A stretch of 64,000 nucleotides of DNA, from positions 2,982,001 to 3,046,000 of the forward strand of contig NC_008700.1 of the NCBI RefSeq assembly GCF_000015245.1, written 5' to 3'. Both the position numbers and the translations under genes were made by a program. The notes beneath the pieces were generated by a model. That model was given only the letters and a program-made list of their open reading frames with translations, was not told where the DNA came from and did not search any database. Position 1 is the first letter of the stretch. Each line of letters starts with the position of its first letter. Below, in pieces: positions 27,178-36,163 of the stretch. The DNA comes from Shewanella amazonensis SB2B (GTDB lineage: Bacteria > Pseudomonadota > Gammaproteobacteria > Enterobacterales > Shewanellaceae).

Positions 27178-28323
27178 TTACTTGGCGTTCTTGCGATACT
27201 CTTCAATCAGTTCGATGAAATGGTCGAACAGCGGGGCACAGTCGTGTGGACCTGGGCTGGCTTCAGGGTGACCCTGGAAGCTGAACGCAGGCTTGTCGGT
27301 GCGGTGAATGCCCTGCAAAGAACCATCGAACAGTGACTTGTGAGTCACCTTGAGGTTGGCAGGCAGTGTAGCCTCATCAACCGCAAAACCGTGGTTCTGG
27401 CTGGTGATCATCACAGTACCCTTTTCAACATCACCCACTGGGTGGTTGGCACCATGGTGGCCAAACTTCATTTTCAGGGTCTTGGCACCGCTGGCGAGAC
27501 CGAGCAGCTGATGGCCCAAACAGATACCGAATACCGGGATGTCTGTGGTGAGAATTTCCTGAATCGCGGCAATGGCATAGTCACATGGCTCTGGGTCACC
27601 AGGGCCGTTGGACAGAAACACACCGTCAGGATTCATGGCCAGCACTTCGCTGGCTGGAGTTTTGGCAGGCACCACGGTCACGTCACAACCACGGTCTACC
27701 AGCATACGCAGAATGTTGGTTTTAACGCCGTAATCGTAGGCAACCACTTTGAACTTGAGTTCAGATTCTGGGGTATCTGAAGGCAGACCGCCTTCCAGAC
27801 GCCAGCTGCCACTGCGCCACTGGTAGCGCTCGGCGGTGGTCACTTCTTTCGCCAAATCCATGCCTTTCAAACCAGGGAAGGCTTTGGCGGCAGCCAGTGC
27901 CTTATCGCTGTCCAGGTCACCCACCAGAATACAACCGGCCTGAGCGCCCTTTTCACGCAGAATACGGGTCAGCTTACGGGTGTCGATATCGGCGATACCT
28001 ACCACGTTGTTGGCTTTGAGGTAATCACTTAAGGATTGGGTGGAACGGAAACTGCTGGCGATTAAAGGAAGATCGCGAATGATGAGACCACAGGCATGAA
28101 CAGCACTGGATTCAGTGTCTTCATCGTTGGTACCTGTATTACCGATGTGCGGATAAGTCAGTGTGACTATCTGGCGGGAATAAGAAGGATCCGTCAATAT
28201 CTCTTGATAGCCTGTCATGGAAGTGTTAAAAACGACTTCTCCGACAGCAATTCCATCAGCACCGATTGCAGTGCCTGAGAACAGGGTTCCATCTTCGAGT
28301 ACGAGTAAGGCAGACTTTGTCAA
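27178..28323 (-). CDS. carA: Carbamoyl-phosphate synthase small subunit
   Basis: A 381-residue CarA, the glutaminase subunit that supplies ammonia to CarB. The class-I amidotransferase nucleophile is in VFGICLGHQLLG, the His-Glu pair in FQGHPEASPGPHD. Start choice: the frame opens at a TTG at 28344, but GGAGG at 28329-28333 lies five bases before a second TTG at 28323, which gives TKSALLVLEDGT, aligned with the E. coli N-terminus (IKSALLVLEDGT). So translation most likely starts at TTG 28323. A TTG start may keep expression low. No clear ArgR box was found by eye upstream. Confidence 0.97.
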   Translation of the reverse strand: MTKSALLVLEDGTLFSGTAIGADGIAVGEVVFNTSMTGYQEILTDPSYSRQIVTLTYPHIGNTGTNDEDTESSAVHACGLIIRDLPLIASSFRSTQSLSDYLKANNVVGIADIDTRKLTRILREKGAQAGCILVGDLDSDKALAAAKAFPGLKGMDLAKEVTTAERYQWRSGSWRLEGGLPSDTPESELKFKVVAYDYGVKTNILRMLVDRGCDVTVVPAKTPASEVLAMNPDGVFLSNGPGDPEPCDYAIAAIQEILTTDIPVFGICLGHQLLGLASGAKTLKMKFGHHGANHPVGDVEKGTVMITSQNHGFAVDEATLPANLKVTHKSLFDGSLQGIHRTDKPAFSFQGHPEASPGPHDCAPLFDHFIELIEEYRKNAK

Positions 28324-28472
28324 CGCGACCTCCGAAAGAGCCAAGTTATTGTTATGTGTGGATTTTTTTAGATTAAATTACCAAGTTTCCGTTAAAACAC
28401 GAAATTTTGACAAATTCCGATGATTTTATAGGAAAACCTGCATTTCGTCTATACATTCGGGGCAACCAACCT

Positions 28473-28500
28473 AAAAAAAACCGCCTAACGGCGGTTTTTT
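28473..28500 (-). terminator. terminator of dapB
   Basis: Stem CCGCC / GGCGG extended by A-T pairs (loop TAAC) with A- and T-tracts on both sides, starting 4 bases after the dapB stop at 28504 and isolating it from carA. Confidence 0.92.
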
Positions 28501-28503
28501 CGA

Positions 28504-29316
28504 TCAATTAAGTCCCAACACCTGTTGCATGTCGTAAAGACCAGGTTTTTGTTCAGCAAGCCATTTGGCGGCACGCATGGCGCCGTTGGCAAAGGTCATA
28601 CGGCTGGATGCTTTATGGGTGATTTCCAGTCGTTCACCGATATCGGCAAACATGGCGGTGTGCTCACCCACCAGATCGCCGGCACGTATGGTGGCGAAAC
28701 CAATGGTCTCGCGATCGCGTTCACCTGTGATGCCTTCGCGGCCATAGACGGCCACTTTTTCCAGATCGCGCCCCAGAGCCTGGGCAATCACTTCACCCAT
28801 CTTGAGTGCGGTACCGGACGGCGCATCCTTCTTGTGTCTGTGGTGCCCTTCGATGATTTCGATATCGGTGTAATCACCCATGACTTTGGCCGCCAGTTCC
28901 AGCAGCTTCCACATCAGGTTTACACCCACAGACATGTTGGGCGCCATGACAACGGGCGTTTCTTCGGCAAAAGCCACTACCTGCTCTTTTTGCGCATGGT
29001 TAAAGCCGGTGGTACCGATGACTATCGCCTTACCCTGCCGGGCACACCATTCAAGATTGGCCAAAGTGCCTTCCGGTGAAGTGAAGTCGATAAGAACATC
29101 AAACTTATCGGCAACCGCATCCAGATTATCGACCAACGCCAGACCAAGGTGACCAATACCAGCCATTTCACCGGCGTCGACGCCAACCAGGGTCGAACCG
29201 GCACGCTCAATGGCGGCGCCAAGGACGATGCCGTCATGATTGTCACAAGCTTCAAGCAGTGCACGGCCCATACGACCGCTGGCGCCAATCACGGCTACCC
29301 TTACTTGTCCTGTCAT
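28504..29316 (-). CDS. dapB: 4-hydroxy-tetrahydrodipicolinate reductase
   Basis: A 270-residue DapB, which reduces hydroxytetrahydrodipicolinate with NAD(P)H in the lysine/diaminopimelate pathway. Seen: dinucleotide-binding VAVIGASGRMGRALL at the start, VLIDFTSPEGTLAN, GTTGFNHAQ, and the substrate-binding EGHHRHKKDAPSGTALKMGE near residue 155. The frame is open to 29352 but ATG 29316 has GGGAG and matches the E. coli length (273). In gammaproteobacteria dapB usually lies just upstream of carAB, as here. Confidence 0.97.
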   Translation of the reverse strand: MTGQVRVAVIGASGRMGRALLEACDNHDGIVLGAAIERAGSTLVGVDAGEMAGIGHLGLALVDNLDAVADKFDVLIDFTSPEGTLANLEWCARQGKAIVIGTTGFNHAQKEQVVAFAEETPVVMAPNMSVGVNLMWKLLELAAKVMGDYTDIEIIEGHHRHKKDAPSGTALKMGEVIAQALGRDLEKVAVYGREGITGERDRETIGFATIRAGDLVGEHTAMFADIGERLEITHKASSRMTFANGAMRAAKWLAEQKPGLYDMQQVLGLN

Positions 29317-29334
29317 TTCTTGCTCCCTGATTGC

Positions 29335-29364
29335 AAAAAAACGCCCGAGCATTGCTCAGGCGTT
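29335..29364 (-). terminator. terminator of the FKBP gene
   Basis: Stem AACGCC-GAGC / GCTC-GGCGTT with one internal mismatch, preceded on the plus strand by a seven-A tract. It lies between the FKBP stop and dapB. Confidence 0.85.
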
Positions 29365-29369
29365 TCAGA

Positions 29370-29987
29370 TCAAACGATATCCAGCAGCTCAACCTCAAAG
29401 ATCAGGGTTGAGTAAGGCGGGATAGAGGCACCGGCACCACGCTCGCCATAGGCCAGGTGGAAAGGCACGTACAGCTTGTACTTGGCACCAACGTTCATCA
29501 GTTGCAGTGCTTCGGTCCAACCTGCGATAACGCCGGAAACCGGGAACTCGGCAGGCTGACCGCGCAGAACTGAGCTGTCGAACACATCACCGCTGATGAA
29601 AGAGCCATGGTAGTGAGTGCGTACAGTAGACTCGTAGGTTGGCTTGTCGCCATTGCCTTCAGTCAGAATTTCGTACTGCAGACCTGATTCGGTCACAAAC
29701 ACGCCGTCACGCTTGGCGTTATCAGCCAGGAACTGCTCGCCTTCGGCGATGGAAGCTTCGGCAGCTTCTTCCTGTGCCGCTTGCAGGCGACGGCTGATTT
29801 CAGTGAAAGCGATTTGCAGATCCTGCATGGAAACGGCGCTTTCTTTACCATCGAATGCATCGGCCAAACCGGCCTGTACGGCTGGAATATCCAGACCTTC
29901 AAAGGAGTTGGCAGCCAGCTGCTCGCCCAGCTGACGGCCTACGCCGTAGCTCGCTTGCAGCTCAACAGTGCTGAATTTATCAGACAT
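29370..29987 (-). CDS. fklB: FKBP-type peptidyl-prolyl cis-trans isomerase
   Basis: A 205-residue FklB-like isomerase that speeds proline isomerisation during folding. The N-terminal dimerisation domain is helical (QASYGVGRQLGEQL; LQIAFTEISRRLQAAQEE) and the FKBP catalytic domain starts near residue 95 with GLQYEIL, then VRTHYHGSFISGDVFDSS, GVIAGWTEALQLM and PYSTLIFEVELLDI. The frame is open to 30038 but Met 29987 matches the family start. No signal peptide, so cytoplasmic; this favours FklB over the periplasmic FkpA. Confidence 0.92.
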   Translation of the reverse strand: MSDKFSTVELQASYGVGRQLGEQLAANSFEGLDIPAVQAGLADAFDGKESAVSMQDLQIAFTEISRRLQAAQEEAAEASIAEGEQFLADNAKRDGVFVTESGLQYEILTEGNGDKPTYESTVRTHYHGSFISGDVFDSSVLRGQPAEFPVSGVIAGWTEALQLMNVGAKYKLYVPFHLAYGERGAGASIPPYSTLIFEVELLDIV

Positions 29988-30070
29988 AATTCGGTTTCTC
30001 TTGAACGTACATGAAATTATCGGCGTGCATTCTATCACAAAATGCGCCCACGCGGCGAAAAAGGTCTGGC

Positions 30071-30871
30071 TTATTTAGTAATTTGACAGTTCTTCACACC
30101 GGAGGCCCTGGCGGCCTCGTACAGTGGCATTACTTTTTGTTCCAGACGGGCCAATTCCGCAATACGGGTGCCGTGGGATGGGTGAGTAGACAAGAGCTCT
30201 GGCCCCTGGTCACCACCGGCTTTGGCCATGTTTTGCCACAGCAGAGTGCCAGCACGCGGGTCAAATCCGGCGCGAGCCATCAGCTCAAGCCCCATGACAT
30301 CGGCTTCAGATTCCTGAGCCCTGCCGTAGGGCAGAATGTAGCCCACCTGAGTGCCAAGGCCGAGCGCGGCCATATAGAGATTACGATTGGACACGCCTCC
30401 GGCGCCCAGTGCCACATCCGCCAGTTGCAAGCCGGTGTTGGTTAGTTGAGTGCGGGACACCTGCTCGTTGCTGTGCTGTGCCAGTACGTGGGCCACTTCA
30501 TGACCCAGCACCACCGCCAGTTGGTCCTGGTTTTCGGCGACTTTCAAGAGGCCCGAATACACCCCAATGTGCCCGCCCGGCAAAGCAAAGGCATTCACCT
30601 GCGGCGAGTCAAACACCACCACTTCCCATCCTTGAGTCTGGTCGGGCAGCGCCGCTGTTACCCGCATGGCAACGCAGGAAACATAGGCGTTGAGTTTAGT
30701 GTCTTTGCTGATTTTTTGCTGCTTCTTCATTTCTTCAAAGGAGGCAGCGCCCAGCTGGTTCATTTCTGCGGCCGAAAACAATAATGTTTGGCTACGCCCC
30801 GTGGGAGATTGGGTGGTGACACAGCCGCTCACAAGGCCGAGCAACACCAGGGGAGTAAGTAGTTTTTTCAT
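30071..30871 (-). CDS. M48 family metalloprotease lipoprotein (LoiP-like)
   Basis: A 266-residue zinc metalloprotease. The lipobox LVSGC places the acylated Cys at residue 17, so it is a lipoprotein, probably in the outer membrane or periplasmic face. The zinc motif HEVAH is near residue 125 (AVVLGHEVAHVLAQHS), with the third ligand in ESEADVMGLELMARAGFD. This matches the LoiP/YcaL type of membrane-anchored proteases that act in envelope protein quality control. Which paralog it is cannot be settled from sequence alone. Confidence 0.88.
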   Translation of the reverse strand: MKKLLTPLVLLGLVSGCVTTQSPTGRSQTLLFSAAEMNQLGAASFEEMKKQQKISKDTKLNAYVSCVAMRVTAALPDQTQGWEVVVFDSPQVNAFALPGGHIGVYSGLLKVAENQDQLAVVLGHEVAHVLAQHSNEQVSRTQLTNTGLQLADVALGAGGVSNRNLYMAALGLGTQVGYILPYGRAQESEADVMGLELMARAGFDPRAGTLLWQNMAKAGGDQGPELLSTHPSHGTRIAELARLEQKVMPLYEAARASGVKNCQITK

Positions 30872-30954
30872 GTTTATTAATCCTTTAAAGCCGAGAAGAA
30901 CGCTGTTTGTTCCTCATTTTACCCCCGGCTCTTCGCCAAGCCAACCGCACCGGT

Positions 30955-31965
30955 TCACCCGCTGGCACTGGCAGGGCCAAAGCGGCGCCGGTATTGCTCC
31001 ATGGTTACGCCGGTTTGGCGCTTGAACAATCGCCTGAAGGAACTGGCATCCTCGTAACCCACCGACCAGATCACCTCTGTACTGGCACGACTGGAGTGTT
31101 CCAGCTGGCGTTTGGCGGCATCGACACGCAGCCGCTGCAGGTATTCGATTGGGGTAACCCCTGTGGCCGCTTTAAAACGCCGCTTGAAATTACGGGCGCC
31201 CATGGAAATGGCGTCGGCGGCCGAATCGACACTGATTTGCTGATCAAAATGGTGTTTAAGCCACTGCTCGGCTTTGCGAATTGCCTCATCTTCATGGGAT
31301 CTGCCACTTGATTGCATAAACGGTTGTTGCAGCTCGCGATTGGGTTCCAGCAGCATCAAGCGGGCACACATCAACGCCAGCTCCCGTCCGCCATAACGCT
31401 CGAGCAACTTGAGCAGTATGTCGGTAAAAGCAAAAAACGCACCGCCGCAAATCACATTGCCATACTCCAACAGCATCCGCTCGCCGTGATAGCGAACCCG
31501 GGGGTAACGACGGCGGAATACAGCCTCCAGTAACCAATGGGTGGTCGCCTCGCGGCCATCCATTATCCCGGCCTCAGCGAGAAGAAAGGTACCGCTGCAG
31601 GCACTGGCCACCAGCGCACCCGCATCTGACATGCCTTTCAGCCAGGCAGCGGCCTCTTGCTGCGCCGTAAGGTAATTGTCGACCTCGGAGTGCGAAGCGG
31701 ACGCCGCAAACAGACTGGTGACCAGGACAATATCTGCGATCTTCGCGTCAGCCATGGCCAGCTCCGGCTGTATTAATTGACCGGATGCTGACTCCACCGC
31801 CTTGCCATCGGGAGAAACTACCTGAGCAGTGAAATGCGCATTATCGATAAGCGCACTGCCATCGCGTTTTTCCAGGCAGCGATTGGCCACATAAAACATA
31901 TCCAGTGCAACCTGCACTGACGACGCCATACAGCCGGGCATGGCAAGCAGCAATATTTTTGGCAT
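30955..31965 (-). CDS. GlxA family AraC-type transcriptional regulator
   Basis: A 336-residue regulator with an N-terminal DJ-1/PfpI-like domain (residues about 1-190) whose nucleophile-elbow Cys is in VASACSGTFLLAEAG, and a C-terminal AraC helix-turn-helix pair (residues about 230-330): SMGARNFKRRFKAATGVTP and VGYEDASSFRRLFKRQTG. Such proteins bind small ligands through the DJ-1 domain. It is divergent from the glutathione transferase gene at 32059, about 90 bases away, which is therefore a likely target. Confidence 0.92.
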   Translation of the reverse strand: MPKILLLAMPGCMASSVQVALDMFYVANRCLEKRDGSALIDNAHFTAQVVSPDGKAVESASGQLIQPELAMADAKIADIVLVTSLFAASASHSEVDNYLTAQQEAAAWLKGMSDAGALVASACSGTFLLAEAGIMDGREATTHWLLEAVFRRRYPRVRYHGERMLLEYGNVICGGAFFAFTDILLKLLERYGGRELALMCARLMLLEPNRELQQPFMQSSGRSHEDEAIRKAEQWLKHHFDQQISVDSAADAISMGARNFKRRFKAATGVTPIEYLQRLRVDAAKRQLEHSSRASTEVIWSVGYEDASSFRRLFKRQTGVTMEQYRRRFGPASASG

Positions 31966-32058
31966 TTGTCACTTCTCGCATTTATTTGGGCAAATATGAC
32001 CATTAATCGCTGCCAGCGCAAGCTCTACACTGGACGAAACCATCAACAAGGAGTTTGT

Positions 32059-32685
32059 ATGATTACCCTCTATGGCACCCCCAATACCCGCTCAGTGCGC
32101 GTACTCTGGGCATTGGAAGAAACAGGCATCGCCTATGATTACCGCAAGATGGATCTTAAAGGGGGCGAGTGCCGGCAAGCTGAGTATCTTGCCATCAACC
32201 CCAATGGCAAGGTGCCCGCGCTGGTTGATGGGGATCTGACCCTGCTGGAGACCAATGCCATTTGCCATTACATCGCCGAACTGGGCACTGATTTGCTGCC
32301 AAACGATATAAAGGCCAGGGCTAAAGTCCGCCAGTGGAATGATTTTGCCCTGTCAGAGCTGGAAGTTGCCCCCTGGATGCTGCTGAAAAACCAGCTTATC
32401 TATCCTTCAGATGAACGACTGGCCCCAGAGGCGCTTCGAAGCACCATGGTGTGGGAAAGCCAGCGCGCCCAGGGAATTCTGATCTTGGCACTTGAACATC
32501 AGGACTATCTGCTGCCAACGGGTTTCAGTCTCGCCGATATCCATATCTGTGTTGGGCTGCTCATGCATTTTAAAACCGATTTACCGCTGAGACCTGAGCT
32601 TTTGCCTTATCTCAAGCGCTGTATGTCACGTCCGGCGATAGCCAGATTGCAGGCCATGGGCGAATTGCCCCCCTTGCCTCTTTAG
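32059..32685 (+). CDS. Glutathione S-transferase family protein
   Basis: A 208-residue GST. The thioredoxin-like N-terminal domain reads MITLYGTPNTRSVRVLW, with VPALVDGDLTLLETNAICHYIAE (here VPALVDGDLTLLETN, the Glu/Asn-Ser-like pair that binds glutathione), followed by an all-helical C-terminal domain ending FSLADIHICVGLL. AAGGAG at 32048-32053 fixes ATG 32059. It conjugates glutathione to electrophiles or acts as an isomerase; substrate unknown. Divergent from the GlxA-type regulator. Confidence 0.92.
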   Translation: MITLYGTPNTRSVRVLWALEETGIAYDYRKMDLKGGECRQAEYLAINPNGKVPALVDGDLTLLETNAICHYIAELGTDLLPNDIKARAKVRQWNDFALSELEVAPWMLLKNQLIYPSDERLAPEALRSTMVWESQRAQGILILALEHQDYLLPTGFSLADIHICVGLLMHFKTDLPLRPELLPYLKRCMSRPAIARLQAMGELPPLPL

Positions 32686-32720
32686 GCAGTCGTTTGAAAG
32701 TGCGATGCACACAGACAATA

Positions 32721-32746
32721 AAAAGCCCGGCATTGGCCGGGCTTTT
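32721..32746. terminator. bidirectional terminator between GST gene and dnaJ
   Basis: Perfect 11-bp stem AAAAGCCCGGC / GCCGGGCTTTT with loop ATTG, serving both convergent genes. Confidence 0.93.
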
Positions 32747-32763
32747 CAGTGTCAGGGATGAGA

Positions 32764-33894
32764 TCAGTTATTCAGATCCTGAAAGAACTTTTTCACGCCG
32801 TCGAAAAAGCCTTCAGCCTTGGGGCTGTGTTTTTTCGACTCGCCGGTGAGGCTGGCTTCAAACTCGCGCAGCAGTTCCTTTTGACGCTCGGAAAGGTTAA
32901 CCGGCGTTTCCATCACCACCTTACACAGGAGGTCGCCAACGGCATGGCTGCGAACCGACTTCACGCCCTTGCCGCGCAGACGGAACATGCGACCAGTCTG
33001 AGTCTCGGCCGGGATTTTCAGGCTCACCTTGCCATCCAGGGTCGGTACTTCAATTTCACCGCCAAGGGCGGCCTTGGCGAAGGAAATCGGCACTTCACAA
33101 TAAAGGTTATTGCCGTCGCGGACAAAAATCGGGTGCTCGCGCACGGTAACCTGCACATACAGATCTCCGGGTGGTGCACCAAATTCACCTGCTTCGCCTT
33201 CACCGGCCAAACGGATACGGTCGCCGGTATCGACACCGGCCGGAATTTTCACGGACAGGGTCTTGGTCTTCTCGACACGGCCATTGCCATGACATTTACT
33301 GCAAGGATCTTTAATAATCTTGCCGCGGCCGTGACAGGTTGGACAGGTCTGCTGCACGGCAAAGAAGCCCTGGCGCATCTGTACCTGGCCCATACCATGA
33401 CAGGTTCCACAGGTAGTGGCAGACGAGCCTTTCTTGGCGCCAGAACCATCACAGCTATCACAGCCCACCAGGGTCGGCACCTTCAGCTCTTTGGTCAGAC
33501 CGCGTACGGCCTCTTCCAGCGACAGCTCCAGGTTGTAACGCAGGTCGGAGCCACGGGCTGCCTGACGCTGACCGCCACGGCGACCACCGCCGAAGATATC
33601 CCCGAACACATCACCGAAGATATCGCCGAAATCACCGCCACCGCCGAATCCACCGCCACCGCGGTTGGGATCAACACCGGCGTGGCCAAACTGATCGTAA
33701 GCGGCCTTTTTGTCGGTGTCGGTGAGGATTTCATAGGCTTCCTTCACCTCTTTAAAGCTGGCTTCGGCCTCTTTATCACCGGGGTTACGGTCGGGGTGAT
33801 ACTTCATCGCCAGGCGCTTGTAGGCCTTCTTGATTTCCCGCTCGCTGGCATCACGGCCAACGCCGAGCACCTCGTAATAATCTCGCTTTGACAT
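32764..33894 (-). CDS. dnaJ: Chaperone protein DnaJ
   Basis: A 376-residue Hsp40. The J domain is at residues 1-70 with the HPD motif (MKYHPDRNPGD), which stimulates DnaK's ATPase. A Gly/Phe-rich linker with GGGGFGGGGDFGDIFGD follows, then the zinc region with four CxxCxGxG repeats (CDSCDGSG, CGTCHGMG, CPTCHGRG, CSKCHGNG), then the substrate-binding domains. It is 88 bases downstream of dnaK on the same strand, separated by a hairpin. Confidence 0.98.
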   Translation of the reverse strand: MSKRDYYEVLGVGRDASEREIKKAYKRLAMKYHPDRNPGDKEAEASFKEVKEAYEILTDTDKKAAYDQFGHAGVDPNRGGGGFGGGGDFGDIFGDVFGDIFGGGRRGGQRQAARGSDLRYNLELSLEEAVRGLTKELKVPTLVGCDSCDGSGAKKGSSATTCGTCHGMGQVQMRQGFFAVQQTCPTCHGRGKIIKDPCSKCHGNGRVEKTKTLSVKIPAGVDTGDRIRLAGEGEAGEFGAPPGDLYVQVTVREHPIFVRDGNNLYCEVPISFAKAALGGEIEVPTLDGKVSLKIPAETQTGRMFRLRGKGVKSVRSHAVGDLLCKVVMETPVNLSERQKELLREFEASLTGESKKHSPKAEGFFDGVKKFFQDLNN

Positions 33895-33928
33895 AGGTTC
33901 ACGCTATCTGGGATTCGTTAGGACAAAC

Positions 33929-33955
33929 GGGCGTTAGGGTTTCCCCTTAACGCCC
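33929..33955 (-). repeat. hairpin between dnaK and dnaJ
   Basis: Arms GGGCGTTAGGG and CCCCTTAACGCCC pair with one wobble or bulge. No T-tract, so it likely tunes the dnaK:dnaJ ratio (processing or partial stop) rather than ending transcription. A second near-palindrome AATAGGCC-G-GGCCTATT overlaps the end of dnaK. Confidence 0.6.
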
Positions 33956-33982
33956 GCCACTTAAGTTAATAGGCCGGGCCTA

Positions 33983-35896
33983 TTACTTCTTGTCGTCTTT
34001 CACTTCTTCAAACTCGGCGTCAACCACATCGTCTGCGGTCTTCTCGGCAGAGCTACCCTGAGCGCTGCTCTGGGCGCCCTGCGCCTTGGCCTGAGCAATT
34101 TCTACCAGCTTGGCAGAAGCTTCAATCAGTGACTGAGTGGCAGTGTCGATGGCTTCTTTGTCGTTACCCTTCACTGCTTTTTCAACTTCGGCAATGGCCG
34201 CTTCAATCTTGGCCTTGTCGTCGCTGCCCAGCGCGTCACCGGCTTCTTCCACCTGCTTCTTGGTCGCGTGTACCAGACCGTCAGCCTGGTTACGGGCCTG
34301 AGCCAGCTCTTCGAATTTCTTGTCTTCGTCAGCGTGGGCTTCGGCGTCGCGTACCATTTGGGCGACTTCTTCATCAGACAGACCAGAAGAAGCCTTGATG
34401 GTGATCTTCTGCTCTTTGCCGGTCTTCTTGTCTTTGGCAGAAACGTGCAGAATACCGTCGGCGTCGATGTCGAAGGTGACTTCAATCTGTGGCATGCCAC
34501 GTGGAGCGGGCTCGATACCTTCCAGGTTGAACTGACCCAATGACTTGTTGGCGCTGGCCTGCTTACGCTCACCCTGCAGTACGTGAATGGTCACGGCACT
34601 CTGGTTATCGTCGGCAGTGGAGAACACCTGACTTGCCTTGGTAGGAATGGTGGTGTTCTTTTCAATGAGCTTGGTCATCACGCTGCCCATGGTCTCGATA
34701 CCCAGAGACAGTGGGGTTACGTCCAGCAGCAGTACGTCTTTCACGTCACCGGCCAGTACGCCCGCCTGCACGGCAGCACCCACGGCCACGGCTTCGTCAG
34801 GGTTTACGTCCTTACGAGGCTCTTTGCCGAAGAAGTTGGTAACCGCTTCCTGCACCTTTGGCATTCGGGTTTGACCGCCCACCAGAATCACTTCGTTGAT
34901 GTCAGACACAGACAGGTCAGCATCGGCCAGAGCCACTTTCAAAGGCTCCAGAGAGCGCTGGATCAGGTCTTCAACCAGAGACTCCAACTTGGCACGGGTC
35001 ACTTTCACAACGAGGTGTTTTGGACCTGTGGCATCGGCAGTGATGTACGGCAGGTTCACTTCGGTCTGGTTGGTGCTGGACAGCTCAATCTTGGCTTTTT
35101 CAGCGGCTTCTTTCAGACGCTGCATGGCCAGAGGATCGTTACGCAGATCCAGACCCTGCTCCTTCTTGAACTCGTCGGCCAGATAGTTGATCAGACGGTT
35201 GTCGAAGTCTTCACCACCGAGGTGAGTGTCACCGTTGGTGGCCAGAACTTCGAAGGTCTGGTCGCCATCGTTGTTGTCAATTTCGATGATGGAGATATCG
35301 AACGTACCACCACCGAGGTCATACACGGCAACAATGTTGTCGCCCTGCTTCTTGTCGATACCATAGGCCAGTGCCGCAGCAGTTGGTTCGTTGATGATAC
35401 GCTTCACATCCAGACCTGCGATACGGCCGGCATCTTTGGTAGCCTGACGCTGCGCATCGTTGAAGTAAGCAGGTACTGTGATAACGGCTTCTGTGACTTC
35501 TTCACCGAGGAAGTCTTCTGCAGTTTTCTTCATCTTTTTCAGCACTTCGGCAGACACCTGAGGAGGTGCCATCTTCTTGCCACGGCTTTCCACCCAGGCA
35601 TCACCGTTGTCAGCCTGAATGATTTTGAATGGCATGATGTTCACATCACGCTGCACTTCGTCATCTTTGAAACGACGACCAATCAAACGCTTGATAGCGA
35701 AGAAGGTGTTGGTTGGGTTGGTCACAGCCTGGCGTTTTGCAGGCTGGCCTACCAGCGTTTCATCTTCAGTAAACGCGATGATGGAGGGCGTAGTGCGATC
35801 GCCTTCAGCGTTTTCAATCACTCGCGCCTTGCCGCCATCGAGCACAGCTACACAAGAGTTGGTTGTGCCGAGGTCGATACCGATAATCTTACCCAT
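33983..35896 (-). CDS. dnaK: Chaperone protein DnaK (Hsp70)
   Basis: A 637-residue Hsp70. ATG 35896 follows GGAGG by five bases; the frame extends four codons further. The nucleotide-binding domain shows IIGIDLGTTNSCVAV, YDLGGGTFDISI near residue 195, and VILVGGQTRMPKVQ; the linker is DVLLLDVTPLSLGIET. The substrate-binding beta domain and helical lid follow, with a Gln/Ala/Ser-rich tail ending in EEVKDDKK, the EEVD-like acidic end seen in bacterial DnaKs. Transcribed with dnaJ from heat-shock promoters at 35946-36040. Confidence 0.98.
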   Translation of the reverse strand: MGKIIGIDLGTTNSCVAVLDGGKARVIENAEGDRTTPSIIAFTEDETLVGQPAKRQAVTNPTNTFFAIKRLIGRRFKDDEVQRDVNIMPFKIIQADNGDAWVESRGKKMAPPQVSAEVLKKMKKTAEDFLGEEVTEAVITVPAYFNDAQRQATKDAGRIAGLDVKRIINEPTAAALAYGIDKKQGDNIVAVYDLGGGTFDISIIEIDNNDGDQTFEVLATNGDTHLGGEDFDNRLINYLADEFKKEQGLDLRNDPLAMQRLKEAAEKAKIELSSTNQTEVNLPYITADATGPKHLVVKVTRAKLESLVEDLIQRSLEPLKVALADADLSVSDINEVILVGGQTRMPKVQEAVTNFFGKEPRKDVNPDEAVAVGAAVQAGVLAGDVKDVLLLDVTPLSLGIETMGSVMTKLIEKNTTIPTKASQVFSTADDNQSAVTIHVLQGERKQASANKSLGQFNLEGIEPAPRGMPQIEVTFDIDADGILHVSAKDKKTGKEQKITIKASSGLSDEEVAQMVRDAEAHADEDKKFEELAQARNQADGLVHATKKQVEEAGDALGSDDKAKIEAAIAEVEKAVKGNDKEAIDTATQSLIEASAKLVEIAQAKAQGAQSSAQGSSAEKTADDVVDAEFEEVKDDKK

Positions 35897-35945
35897 GGAG
35901 TCCTCCAAAAAATTCTGTCACGCAATAATTCGTTACCTGATGTCG

Positions 35946-35974
35946 ATATGGGGATGGGATTTTGGGTTTTCAAG
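35946..35974 (-). promoter_or_regulatory. sigma32 heat-shock promoter of dnaKJ (proximal)
   Basis: On the minus strand CTTGAAA (35968-35974), 14 bases, then CCCCATAT (35946-35953): an essentially perfect match to the sigma32 consensus, about 50 bases upstream of the dnaK start. Confidence 0.9.
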
Positions 35975-36012
35975 TCCCATGTTCATCACTCGCCATATCA
36001 TCCTTAACGCCT

Positions 36013-36040
36013 ATATTGGGTCAGTCATTTCGATTACAAG
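36013..36040 (-). promoter_or_regulatory. second sigma32-like promoter of dnaKJ (distal)
   Basis: CTTGTAA (36034-36040), 13 bases, CCCAATAT (36013-36020) on the minus strand. One mismatch in each half. E. coli dnaK also has tandem heat-shock promoters. Confidence 0.65.
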
Positions 36041-36163
36041 GGCTGAATAAAAATTTTTGATCCTTTTTACATAATCAGGGCTGCAAACACGTATAATGCA
36101 TGCAATCGAAGCGTTGACCCGTTCGGGTTGACCGGTTTGTCTCGAGTTACAGGAATCTGTTAG

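Noticed and set aside
24157..27336. Long frames (387 and 322 codons) antisense to carB
   Set aside because: carB is intact over the whole region and the antisense products are not protein-like.
32749..33891. A 380-codon open frame antisense to dnaJ
   Set aside because: Shadow frame; its repeats simply mirror the Gly-rich and zinc-motif regions of dnaJ.
34583..36007. A 474-codon open frame antisense to dnaK
   Set aside because: A shadow of a highly expressed, codon-biased gene; no ribosome binding site, Cys/Trp/His-rich composition, and dnaK is certain.
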